A stretch of 64,000 nt of DNA from Schistosoma haematobium (taxonomy: Eukaryota > Platyhelminthes > Trematoda > Strigeidida > Schistosomatidae): contig NC_067198.1 of NCBI RefSeq assembly GCF_000699445.3, forward strand, positions 30,445,536 through 30,509,535, given 5' to 3'. The notes beneath the pieces are model-generated. The model saw nothing but the letters and a program-made list of their open reading frames with translations, did not search any database and was not told where the DNA came from. Below are positions 60,208 to 64,000 of this stretch, piece after piece (position 1 is the first letter of the stretch; every line of letters starts with the position of its first letter). The position numbers and the translations under genes are program-made.

Positions 60208-63183
60208 GATGTGCTAAATTGTTAATTCACCTTATTCATGTCCGTTATTTAGTCTTCGTTGCCATTACTTACTCATAAAATTATATCTTTTATTATTATA
60301 AAACAAAATACGGGTTATTGTTATCATTCGTATATGAAATTATCATTACTGTTATTATTGTTATTGCCATCACTATTATTAATGTAATAATTAATGAACT
60401 TCAGTAGAATATCTCGGAAGTTAATCAGTAGAATAATACACATCCGTAATGTGTGTCATGTTTCTTTAAATTTGTGTTTATAGATTTATCTACAAGAATT
60501 TTATGACTATTTACTGTTTTATTTATTTACGTTTCAAAACAAAACATGATAACATAAAAAGAAATGAAACAATAGAGTGTGTATATGAGTATCACCATGT
60601 TTAATATTTTACACATTTATGTTCATTATCTCAATCATTTTGTTTTAGAAAAATAAAGTTTCTGTTACGTGTTAAATCAAACAAAGAAAATTGTTATTTA
60701 TTTTAAATTTAATAATTTTAGAAAGAATGAATAAATGAATAGGATTAAAATAACTAGGTATTAATGTGAGAGGATATCTAATCAACACGTCAAATACTAA
60801 CGTGATGTGACCAGGATATGAATTGTATAAGTGTTTCCCAATGTTATAAAACGCTTGGTAGGCAGGCTTCACACTACCCGACGAATGACGTTTTTTAGGG
60901 GTATCTACTTAACTGGATGCGACATGAGATTTTTTGTTACAGATATAATATACAAATATATTACTGATGTTAAAAGAACTCAGCAACAAAACTGTTAACT
61001 GCTGTTATGCCTTTTTGGTTGATTTCCAGCGTTGACCGCCAACCTTGCATTTACATGACTAAACAAATAAATACCAAAGAAATACAATGTTTGAACAAAT
61101 GTCCAACAACTTTATCGACAGATATATCATGATGTAGAGAACAGATTTGGCTTACCTCCTTCCTCTTATGTTTAAGTGCTACTGGTTCGTGACTAAGCTG
61201 ATGGTTAAGCTTTTGGTTTACGTTTTATAACCCTTTACGTCTTTATGCATTTGCAACATACTCAACAGATTTCCCTCATTGATTTAAATGCACGTGTTGT
61301 AGCCCCAGTTTGCTAGTTATACTCTGAGCACTTTGCCTAAACTTTAAGTGTGCCCAGACCCATATTTGTTTGACGTTATAAAACCAGCACAGAGACTTCG
61401 AATATCTTGGGATCAATAAAACAAATTACTTCGATGAACTTGAAGACAACAATGTCTCTCATATCTTGAAAAATGCACAGACCACTGCAACATACTAATT
61501 AAAACTTTCGTAAAACTTTTATTAAAACAATCAAGAGTCCTCAAAAGTGCATTCTGGGAATATTACAACAATTAAAAGCAGCTTTTCAGAATAAGCTCAA
61601 AAGGATACTTTGGCGTTGGAGAAATGAACAATTAGATAATTACTCAAAACAGAGGGGGACATGTACCGTTGTACCACTTTAATCAGTTAACGACCATATA
61701 AACTAGGATTTTCAGCATCCACTATGCAGTACTTTGTGCCTTGGGACTTAAAACTTTTACTCTTTAGTTTGATTAACAAATCAGTACCTTCATATTATTG
61801 TTCTCTTTGGTCACTTAGAAATTTATAAGCTTTTCTGATACCTTACCTTTTAGGCCAACTTTGCAATGATAAAATATTTGAGTGAATGGTGAACAAGTTA
61901 TTCATCGGCTGACCTTATTAACATTGCCTTATTAAACTAAAAGCAGTGCATAAAGTTCAAAGTTATACATCTGGTAAACGGTACATTAAACTACCATGCT
62001 CTTTGGAACAGAATTATCAAACACAACAAGTGATGATTTGTGAAGAATTTACTTCTCTAAAACGTGATGGTGCTTTGATATGTATAAATCAAAAGAGATA
62101 AGAGTCTTAATGGGATAAAAACTGATAAAACTGCTTTAAAATAACTACCCAAAGTAAATATGTTTGATGGATAACCTCTAACTACTGAGCTTTGATAAAC
62201 TTTTACGTTTCGAAGGACTATGTGCAATTGGTAGTTCGTTAGTTAAATCAGTACTTGCTGGCAGTCGAAAGTAAAAATCAGTATCCTTACCCAAGTATAC
62301 TTTTTGAGTTCTAAAGATCATATCCACGTAGTTAGTTGATTTTTGTTTCATGCTTACTTGCGTGTGCTAGCCAAATGGTACACCTGATGGGCTTGATAAA
62401 AATACCCCTTATTTAACCTGTCTTTAGAAGAATTAAAAACAGATGGATATTTCGTCTAAACCATGTTGATAATCAAATTTAATGACCAGAATGTAGTTAT
62501 TTGATGAACAACTACAATCTTAAGGTTCCTTTTGATAGTATATTTTTACACGTTAAGAGTATTCTCACAAACTGTGATGATGTTTTAAACTCACGAAATT
62601 AGAATGTAGCTGAACAGGTGGGATTTGATAAGCTATAAAATTCAGTGGGATTTGTGATGGACTGCGAATCAAATTAGATGCTAACTCACCCGAATACTCA
62701 TAAGTTATACCGCTATTCATATATCCAAGAGACACATGCTCTTCAAACAAAGACAACCATACTAGACCTTTCTTCATTATAATACTACAGCGTACGTTTA
62801 TATCAAATTTTCCACATATTTCATATAAATCTGGTCCTAATTGAACAACTGAGTAAATGACAGAGTCGCAATAGCCGTTTTTAAAATCCACATTTGAATG
62901 ATATTGAACCTCCGGCCATGTGATTTTATCATAAATGAAAAACTCATCGGATATAGAAATGATGATTATGCTGGAACTGAAAACAATAAATGGTGATCAT
63001 TAAAATCCGAACATACTTTGTCCCAAGAAATATAAGCGTCTTTTCGTTTGAAACAAAACAAAACTTTCCAACGAACATTTTACTCCCATGTAAAATATTT
63101 TCTTTACGATTTGGAGATTGATTGGTGATAAAAATGTGGAAAAAGCTTATAATAAGGCCTATAATATAGTACTCATGAAGCAT
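26571..63183 (-). CDS. Transmembrane semaphorin, complete ten-exon gene
   Basis: Spliced CDS: 63183-63017, 62976-62690, 59765-59410, 52941-52793, 46621-46213, 43734-43512, 38491-38101, 31177-31103, 29993-29911, 27295-26571, about 954 residues. Semaphorins are cell-surface or secreted guidance ligands that bind plexins through a seven-bladed Sema propeller. Seen here: a hydrophobic N-terminus (residues about 7-20), a Sema domain (about 35-650) with the motifs [35 protein letters not shown] and FYVGTNNGDVYK, a PSI domain (about 654-680, [14 protein letters not shown]), a short spacer without an Ig or thrombospondin domain, a membrane helix (about 748-769) ending in RKK, and a ~185-residue Asn/Ser/Thr-rich tail. 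No Ig plus a membrane anchor fits invertebrate class 1 (vertebrate class 6-like). Every intron is GT-AG and every phase joins. The Sema domain is longer than the usual ~500 residues because of poorly conserved insertions. The introns are loaded with transposons. Confidence 0.92.
27600..27740 (+). mobile_element. Degenerate hammerhead SINE
   Basis: Box-B remnant GAGTTTGACCCC and a hammerhead remnant CTGAAAA...GAAACAGCTATCCAGTG. G8 is A; not functional. In the last semaphorin intron. Confidence 0.55.
28395..28760. mobile_element. Head-to-head hammerhead SINE unit
   Basis: Minus-oriented copy (tail to leader, 28395-28645) plus a short plus-oriented ribozyme/tail half (28650-28750). Minus ribozyme: CTGAGGA with GTCC/GGAC but GAGA for GAAA. 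Plus half: GACAAAAG. Both predicted dead. Confidence 0.75.
29320..29650. repeat. GC-richer repeat-like block, possible solo LTR
   Basis: Clearly richer in GC than its flanks. It starts TGTAATCCCC, ends CACCCCAACA, and contains CCAATCAGAG and its inverse GATTGG. No target duplication was seen and there is no second copy in the window, so the assignment is a guess. Confidence 0.3.
29911..29993 (-). CDS. Semaphorin coding exon 9 (spacer)
   Basis: An 83-bp exon with a strong pyrimidine-rich acceptor (TTTTTCTTCCAAG) and a GTGAGT donor. It encodes a hydrophilic stretch with one cysteine (GFHKDCGES). No domain is recognised. It is placed by splice signals and by phase: it takes two bases from exon 8 and leaves one for exon 10, exactly as needed. 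Confidence 0.78.
30105..30270 (+). mobile_element. Hammerhead SINE copy
   Basis: Box B GAGTTCGAATCTC, core CTGAGGA, stem II GTTC/AGAC, GAAG (A15.1 changed to G), GTC/CAGTGC. Likely weak or inactive. Confidence 0.7.
31103..31177 (-). CDS. Semaphorin coding exon 8 (PSI domain)
   Basis: A 75-bp exon encoding [19 protein letters not shown], the PSI signature (compare CVLARDPYCAWD in other semaphorins). Acceptor ATTGTAG, donor GTAAGT. The phases match exon 7 (two incoming bases) and exon 9 (two outgoing bases). Confidence 0.92.
31939..32188 (+). mobile_element. Penelope-like 3' end insertion with 12-bp target-site duplication
   Basis: A 250-bp 5'-truncated PLE tail ending in a hammerhead-like motif. 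Perfect duplication AGTTACACAAAA at 31927-31938 and 32189-32200; the related repeat at 17096-17584 lacks this segment. Confidence 0.85.
32139..32182 (+). ncRNA. PLE hammerhead-like motif
   Basis: Stem I AAGC/GCTT, core CTGATGA (32145-32151), short stem II around GAT-CTA-ATC, GAAA (32162-32165), stem III AACAAT/ATTGTT without a loop, cleavage after TTC at 32177. Hammerheads are known from PLEs; a loop-free stem III would fit better in a dimer. Confidence 0.6.
32400..33424. other. Intron sequence, no gene seen
   Basis: AT-rich with a (GTTT)n run near 32622. Confidence 0.35.
33436..33665. mobile_element. Palindromic foldback element with 11-bp target-site duplication
   Basis: Two arms of ~87 bp (about 90% alike) around a ~17-base centre, then a short extra end (ATCATCCACCTGAGCTAC). 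Perfect duplication GGAGTAAAAGC at 33425-33435 and 33666-33676. The arms belong to the VCADD-repeat family of 10228-10440 and 15395-15605. Confidence 0.82.
33677..34655. other. Intron sequence, no gene seen
   Basis: No recognised repeat or coding frame. Confidence 0.3.
34660..34765 (+). repeat. Degenerate hammerhead-like 3' half
   Basis: GCACGAAACTTAGGTCCAGGG followed by CCTGTTGACTACC resembles the GAAA-stem III-GTC-stem I part of an Sm-alpha-type hammerhead, but no CTGANGA core precedes it. Confidence 0.35.
36068..36180 (+). repeat. Inverted repeat, left arm
   Basis: Pairs with 37915-38036 (GACTAATATTTGAACGA against TCGTTCAAATATTAGTC type ends; TTCTTTTCGATAAATTCTC shared). The arms lie 1.7 kb apart and flank SINE and LTR-like sequence. 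Confidence 0.65.
36478..36533 (+). repeat. (TAA)n microsatellite
   Basis: About 18 AAT/TAA units with one interruption. Confidence 0.9.
36560..36805. mobile_element. Head-to-head hammerhead SINE unit
   Basis: Minus-oriented copy (tail, ribozyme, part of the tRNA-like region) joined to a plus-oriented tail at 36728. Minus ribozyme: stem II, GAAA and GTC intact, but the core reads TTGAAGA (C3 to T). Confidence 0.75.
36835..37225 (+). mobile_element. Hammerhead SINE with long leader
   Basis: Extended leader (CCTGGAGTTCTAGTGAGAAG..., CGTGGATTGGTTGAAG), box-A-like GGCTCAGTGGTCTAATGG, box B GGGTTCGAATCTC, ribozyme with CTGAGGG (A9 to G), tail-A. The best view of the complete tRNA-to-tail order. 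Confidence 0.82.
37265..37530 (+). repeat. LTR-like dispersed repeat
   Basis: Aligns with 49143-49375 (same strand) and with 1-175 (reversed). It directly follows a SINE here, and the related copy lies just before a SINE-like piece at 49535. Confidence 0.55.
37915..38036 (-). repeat. Inverted repeat, right arm
   Basis: Counterpart of 36068-36180, ending just 65 bp before semaphorin exon 7's donor side. Confidence 0.65.
38101..38491 (-). CDS. Semaphorin coding exon 7 (last Sema blade, start of PSI)
   Basis: Begins [11 protein letters not shown], completing the conserved G-x-V-x-K strand, then covers the last propeller blade, and ends CDKVQTC, the first cysteines of the PSI domain. Acceptor TTTATTTAG, donor GTAAGT. 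391 bp, leaving two bases that with exon 8 give Arg. Confidence 0.9.
38770..38808 (-). ncRNA. PLE hammerhead-like motif in inverted arm
   Basis: Minus strand: AAGC, CTGATGA (38801-38795), GAAA (38784-38781), stem III AACGAT/ATTGTT-like, TTC. Stem II is weak. Confidence 0.5.
38841..39635 (+). mobile_element. Merlin-like non-autonomous DNA transposon, inserted in the PLE
   Basis: Terminal inverted repeats GGCGAGACTCTAATTTATGG and the reverse at 39612-39635; internal sequence nearly the same as 50149-50908. The flanks do not show a clean duplication; compared with the intact PLE arm at 43984-44090, about 85 bp of PLE is missing at the site. No transposase frame. Confidence 0.78.
40027..40285 (+). 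pseudogene. PLE GIY-YIG endonuclease domain, one stop
   Basis: Encodes [16 protein letters not shown]-x-SEH, then [19 protein letters not shown], and [13 protein letters not shown]. These match the C-terminal endonuclease of PLE proteins (zinc-finger-like Cys, GIY-YIG core, Arg and Glu). One in-frame TAG at 40125-40127 breaks it. The reverse-transcriptase part is missing. Confidence 0.85.
40456..40500 (+). ncRNA. PLE hammerhead-like motif with C3-to-T change
   Basis: The core reads TTGATGA (C to T at 40463), with GAAA and a 3' TTCGCTT kept. Predicted inactive. Confidence 0.5.
40524..41204. other. Intron sequence, no gene seen
   Basis: AT-rich, no repeats recognised. Confidence 0.3.
41205..41620 (+). 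mobile_element. RTE-like 3' end
   Basis: Contains [12 protein letters not shown] followed by stops, the same C-terminus as the RTE at 55721-57680, then a long 3' UTR ending in TGACTGACTGACTG repeats. Preceded by a (TC)n run. Confidence 0.7.
42340..43300 (-). mobile_element. RTE/SR2-like retrotransposon, 5'-truncated
   Basis: A 245-codon open frame (43267-42530) holds the RT second half: [24 protein letters not shown] (catalytic FADD), then ...[40 protein letters not shown] and [11 protein letters not shown] frameshift near 42530 leads to the C-terminal block and the (TAAG)n end at about 42345. The G-x-RQGC block is deleted. Lies in a semaphorin intron, same strand. Confidence 0.9.
43512..43734 (-). 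CDS. Semaphorin coding exon 6 (Sema)
   Basis: Starts CPGSTTSNK, the R-PG-x-C stretch of semaphorins, and ends RYTIFYVGT, the propeller strand before the G-x-V-x-K motif. Acceptor AATTTTAG, donor GTAAGT. 223 bp, leaving one base (A) that joins AT of exon 7 to give Asn in FYVGTNNGDVYK. Confidence 0.9.
43935..43972 (-). ncRNA. PLE hammerhead-like motif, palindrome left arm
   Basis: Minus strand: AAGC, CTGATGA (43966-43960), GAAA (43949-43946), TTC, GCTT. Stem II is poorly paired. Confidence 0.5.
44253..44294 (+). ncRNA. PLE hammerhead-like motif, palindrome right arm
   Basis: AAGC/GCTT stem I, CTGATGA (44259-44265), GAAA (44276-44279), stem III AACAA/TTGTT, cleavage after TTC at 44289. The stem II strands (CCAT/AATT) barely pair. 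Confidence 0.55.
44740..45390 (+). mobile_element. Second PLE type: inverted ends around a GIY-YIG C-terminal remnant
   Basis: An open stretch at 44829-45044 encodes [30 protein letters not shown] and LNRKEGL...W, the C-terminal half of a GIY-YIG nuclease as found in PLEs. The ends (44750-44815 and 45295-45385) are inverted copies with AACGTTTCGTG and CTTCAGAGAATAAATAACC. (CA)n at 45129-45153. Confidence 0.65.
45391..46212. other. Intron sequence, no gene seen
   Basis: No recognised repeat. Confidence 0.3.
46213..46621 (-). CDS. Semaphorin coding exon 5 (Sema)
   Basis: Encodes [28 protein letters not shown] and [13 protein letters not shown], the IYGVFT...SAVCAF-x-M-x-DI blocks of the Sema propeller. 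The acceptor follows TTTTAAATAG and the donor is AAG/GTATTT. 409 bp, ending in phase 0, so exon 6 begins on a full codon. Confidence 0.9.
46720..46997. mobile_element. Head-to-head hammerhead SINE unit
   Basis: Minus-oriented copy with tRNA-like part (box B GGGTTTGAATCTC on the minus strand) plus a plus-oriented tail from 46941. Ribozyme core CTAAGGA (G5 to A): dead. Only ~100 bp from semaphorin exon 5's acceptor. Confidence 0.75.
47057..47332. mobile_element. Short Merlin-like element (276 bp)
   Basis: Inverted ends GGCGATACTATAATTTATGG and the reverse of GGTGAGACTATAATTTTTGG. Its left half matches the inner part of the two longer elements (from about 39000 and 50301). No clean 8-bp duplication seen. 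Confidence 0.65.
47655..48090 (-). mobile_element. Hammerhead SINE, tail-B subfamily, plus a second truncated tail
   Basis: Minus-oriented copy: tail, ribozyme with CTGAGTA (G8 to T) and otherwise intact stems, box B GGCTCAAATCTC-like, leader with CTTCCATTGTACTGAGG. From about 48018 a second tail (GGGGTTGTGGAGATTATTAAG) starts in the same direction and stops at 48090. Confidence 0.78.
48095..49142. other. Intron sequence, no gene seen
   Basis: AT-rich, no recognised repeat. Confidence 0.3.
49143..49375 (+). repeat. LTR-like dispersed repeat
   Basis: Same family as 37265-37530 (GCGAATTAT...TCGGACCAA, CCAGTT-AGTCCAGAAC, TATATTTCAAACA). Confidence 0.55.
49535..49745. mobile_element. SINE-like leader/tail pieces without ribozyme
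   Basis: Leader sequence (CTTCTCACTAGAACTCCAGGAG) as in 36835-36900, followed by two opposed tail ends (GGTTTTGTGAAGATTTTTAG and CTAAAAATCTCCACAAAACCC). Confidence 0.55.
50041..50086 (+). repeat. (TAA)n microsatellite
   Basis: About 15 AAT units. Confidence 0.9.
50149..50908 (+). mobile_element. Merlin-like non-autonomous DNA transposon, 760 bp
   Basis: Terminal inverted repeats of ~24 bp (GGCGAGACTCTGATTTATGG and the reverse of GGCGAGACTTTAATATATGG). Perfect 8-bp duplication TAATATTC at 50141-50148 and 50909-50916. Merlin elements make 8-9 bp duplications and are known from schistosomes; hAT also makes 8 bp, so the superfamily is inferred. No transposase. Confidence 0.85.
51020..51215. mobile_element. 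Head-to-head hammerhead SINE unit, short
   Basis: Minus tail (51020-51080) joined to a plus copy: box B GGGTTCGAATCTC, ribozyme CTGAGGT (A9 to T), tail-A. Confidence 0.7.
51241..52792. other. Intron sequence, no gene seen
   Basis: AT-rich with no recognised repeat. Confidence 0.3.
52793..52941 (-). CDS. Semaphorin coding exon 4 (Sema, VYTRIARIC block)
   Basis: This short exon carries the best-conserved block of the gene: [15 protein letters not shown] and [10 protein letters not shown], matching VYSRVARICKND-GG and FLKARLVC of other semaphorins. It was located because exon 3 ends in phase 0 while exon 5 needs two incoming bases; this exon starts in phase 0 and ends with AG, so both joins are satisfied (AG+T = Ser). 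Acceptor AAAATAG, donor GTAAGT. 149 bp. Confidence 0.92.
53455..53705. mobile_element. Head-to-head hammerhead SINE unit, tail-B, degenerate
   Basis: Minus half (53455-53600) and plus half (53600-53705). The plus ribozyme has lost bases between stem I and the core (GCACTGATGAAG); GAAA remains. Confidence 0.65.
53706..55544. other. Intron sequence, no gene seen
   Basis: AT-rich, no recognised repeat. Confidence 0.3.
55721..57680 (-). mobile_element. RTE-like retrotransposon, 5'-truncated, 10-bp target-site duplication
   Basis: A 1,960-bp insertion ending in (ATAG/ATCT)n and flanked by perfect GATTGAATGA at 55711-55720 and 57681-57690. The endonuclease region is missing. Confidence 0.9.
56031..57680 (-). 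pseudogene. RTE reverse transcriptase, nearly intact, one frameshift
   Basis: An uninterrupted frame of 474 codons (57665-56241), open further upstream to the truncation at 57680. Visible: [52 protein letters not shown] (motif A), [15 protein letters not shown] (motif B), [10 protein letters not shown] (catalytic YADD), [11 protein letters not shown] and [10 protein letters not shown] frameshift near 56240 separates the final RWLGHVLRM block (about 56213-56031). The N-terminal endonuclease is lost by 5' truncation, so the copy cannot move by itself although its RT core looks complete. Confidence 0.9.
58100..58375 (+). pseudogene. PLE GIY-YIG endonuclease domain, frameshifted
   Basis: TYIGRTEKK in one frame continues, after a shift near 58176, as [30 protein letters not shown]-type and [15 protein letters not shown]. 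The order GIY-YIG core, R/H helix, catalytic Glu (AEA) is that of PLE nucleases, but of a different lineage from 40027-40285. RT missing. Confidence 0.8.
58376..58760 (+). mobile_element. PLE 3' region
   Basis: T-rich sequence following the nuclease remnant, probably the element's 3' UTR. A weak CTGACGA...GAAAT string follows the microsatellite at 58952-58972. Confidence 0.4.
58768..58838 (+). repeat. (TA)n microsatellite
   Basis: About 35 TA units; able to form a cruciform. Confidence 0.95.
59410..59765 (-). CDS. Semaphorin coding exon 3 (Sema)
   Basis: Opens with [17 protein letters not shown], equivalent to the DGELYSATVADF-type strand of semaphorins, and closes with [13 protein letters not shown], equivalent to the YFFFREIAVE strand. 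Between them lies a long Asn-rich insertion typical of flatworm proteins. The acceptor is GTTTTAG and the donor GTAAGC. 356 bp, ending in phase 0. Confidence 0.88.
59766..62689. other. Semaphorin intron 2, no other gene seen
   Basis: Besides the (TA)n tract there is a slightly less AT-rich area (about 61000-62500) with no recognised family. Confidence 0.35.
60165..60207 (+). repeat. (TA)n(GA)n microsatellite
   Basis: About 13 TA units followed by about 8 GA units. Confidence 0.9.
62690..62976 (-). CDS. Semaphorin coding exon 2 (Sema, blade 1)
   Basis: The acceptor TTGTTTTCAG precedes the exon and a GTGAGT donor follows. It encodes the ITWPE strand and the first disulphide region [12 protein letters not shown]...LYEICGKF, the counterpart of the C-x-NYI...L-x-CGT-x-AF segment of other semaphorins. 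Its last base (G) joins AT of exon 3 to give Asp. 287 bp. Confidence 0.87.
63017..63183 (-). CDS. Semaphorin coding exon 1 (start, signal peptide)
   Basis: The ATG at 63183-63181 is the first after an in-frame TAA upstream, which decides the start. It is followed by a hydrophobic run ([14 protein letters not shown]) that reads as a signal peptide. The exon ends in the Sema opening strand TLIFLGT and a GTATGT donor. It leaves two bases (AA) that join the first T of the next exon to give the expected Asn of LGTN. 167 bp, 55 codons plus 2 bases. An untranslated exon further upstream cannot be excluded. Confidence 0.85.
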
Positions 63184-63504
63184 CCAGAACGCTTTTGACT
63201 TGAAAATGATATCATTTAGTTTGCTTTACTTGATAAGAATGTTGATTCTTTCAAGTGATGAGTATCTAGCGATAAAATATTCTAGTATTTGAACTAGTAG
63301 TACTTACCAACTTGTAAAGGTCAACAGTCTTAGAGTATTCTAACAAGTACGAAGTCACACACAAATTAATTACAACAAGGTTAAAACAAGGTTATCACCA
63401 AAACAGTTTTTCTGCTATGCTGTGTCCATTCGGTTAAATAGATATGAGTTGTAACTGCCATACAGTGATCCCTTTACGTCTGGTTTGAAGAAAGATTCGG
63501 CTGG

Positions 63505-63784
63505 TGATATAAGTATACGAACTTGCATCGGTTGGCTTTCACAGGATTATTTTCTTTTTTAAAGGATGATTTGATTCTACTAGACATTCCAAAGAGTCAG
63601 CGGTTTGTATTAACTGAACCCCGTAAATTTGCTAAGCGAATTATCACAAAAAGATTTATTGCAAACTCTTTCTACAACTCTCAGTGGTGCGTACTGCGGA
63701 AAAATCGGTTAAGAATTAAAAACTCCAACTTAGATAACGCTACTTGTTTCCAATCAAACGACAGTCCAACTACATCTTAAAACA
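63505..63784 (+). other. Unexplained plus-strand coding-like stretch
   Basis: An open frame runs from a TGA at 63505 to a stop at about 63780 without an ATG. A CTTTCACAG acceptor-like site lies at about 63536-63544 and an AATAAA at about 63808. The peptide (LLDIPKSQRFVLTEPRKF... then basic residues) is not low-complexity and is unlike the surrounding noncoding DNA. It could be the last exon of a plus-strand gene or a chance frame. No family was recognised. Confidence 0.25.
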
Positions 63785-64000
63785 CCTAAAAAGAGTGACA
63801 AAGTGAAATAAAAATTGATCTGGTTATTTTTATTGAAGTTGGGGTTCGACTACATCCAAGCAAGCATGTTCATACGTGTCTTTGCCCCTCAATACCTCTT
63901 CGATTCTGAAAGGCTTCAATCTCATAGTGCTCAGACCAACAGCAATCATTGGACAAAGCACTATTAACTAAGCCTAATTAGCTGTCGTTTCATCCTTTTG

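Overview
The window looks like nuclear DNA of a blood fluke (Schistosoma). It is very AT-rich, has long introns, and is packed with repeat types known from schistosomes: RTE/SR2-like non-LTR retrotransposons, Penelope-like elements (PLEs) with GIY-YIG nuclease domains, Merlin-like inverted-repeat transposons, and tRNA-derived SINEs that carry hammerhead ribozymes (the Sm-alpha family and a second, commoner family).

One host gene can be rebuilt completely. A transmembrane semaphorin lies on the minus strand in ten coding exons from 63183 down to 26571. It encodes a signal peptide, a long Sema domain, a PSI domain, a spacer, one membrane segment and a cytoplasmic tail. All nine introns have GT-AG ends and matching phases, giving about 954 residues. 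Several exons are too short or too divergent to stand out as open frames and were found by following splice sites and family motifs.

Layout: 1-26.5 kb holds no recognisable host gene. It contains hammerhead SINEs, two Sm-alpha elements, five RTE pieces, a ~350-bp foldback and stretches of AT-rich DNA. 26.5-63.2 kb is the semaphorin, whose introns carry most of the other mobile elements: Merlin-like elements, PLE pieces, a 390-bp PLE palindrome, a 5'-truncated RTE with clear target-site duplications, and many hammerhead SINEs. 63.2-64 kb is the upstream flank, with one unexplained plus-strand coding-like stretch.

The most interesting pattern is the hammerhead retroposon family. Many copies are built head-to-head, with two tails pointing outward and tRNA/ribozyme parts between them, and at least three such units are flanked by 10-12 bp duplications, so the inverted unit moved as one piece. 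Ribozyme cores range from intact to clearly dead, and one subfamily shares a single G8-to-T change. PLE pieces here carry their own hammerhead-like motif. A separate observation is an 888-bp perfectly identical inverted pair of already defective RTE copies, 15.5 kb apart, with diverged shoulders, which suggests gene conversion.
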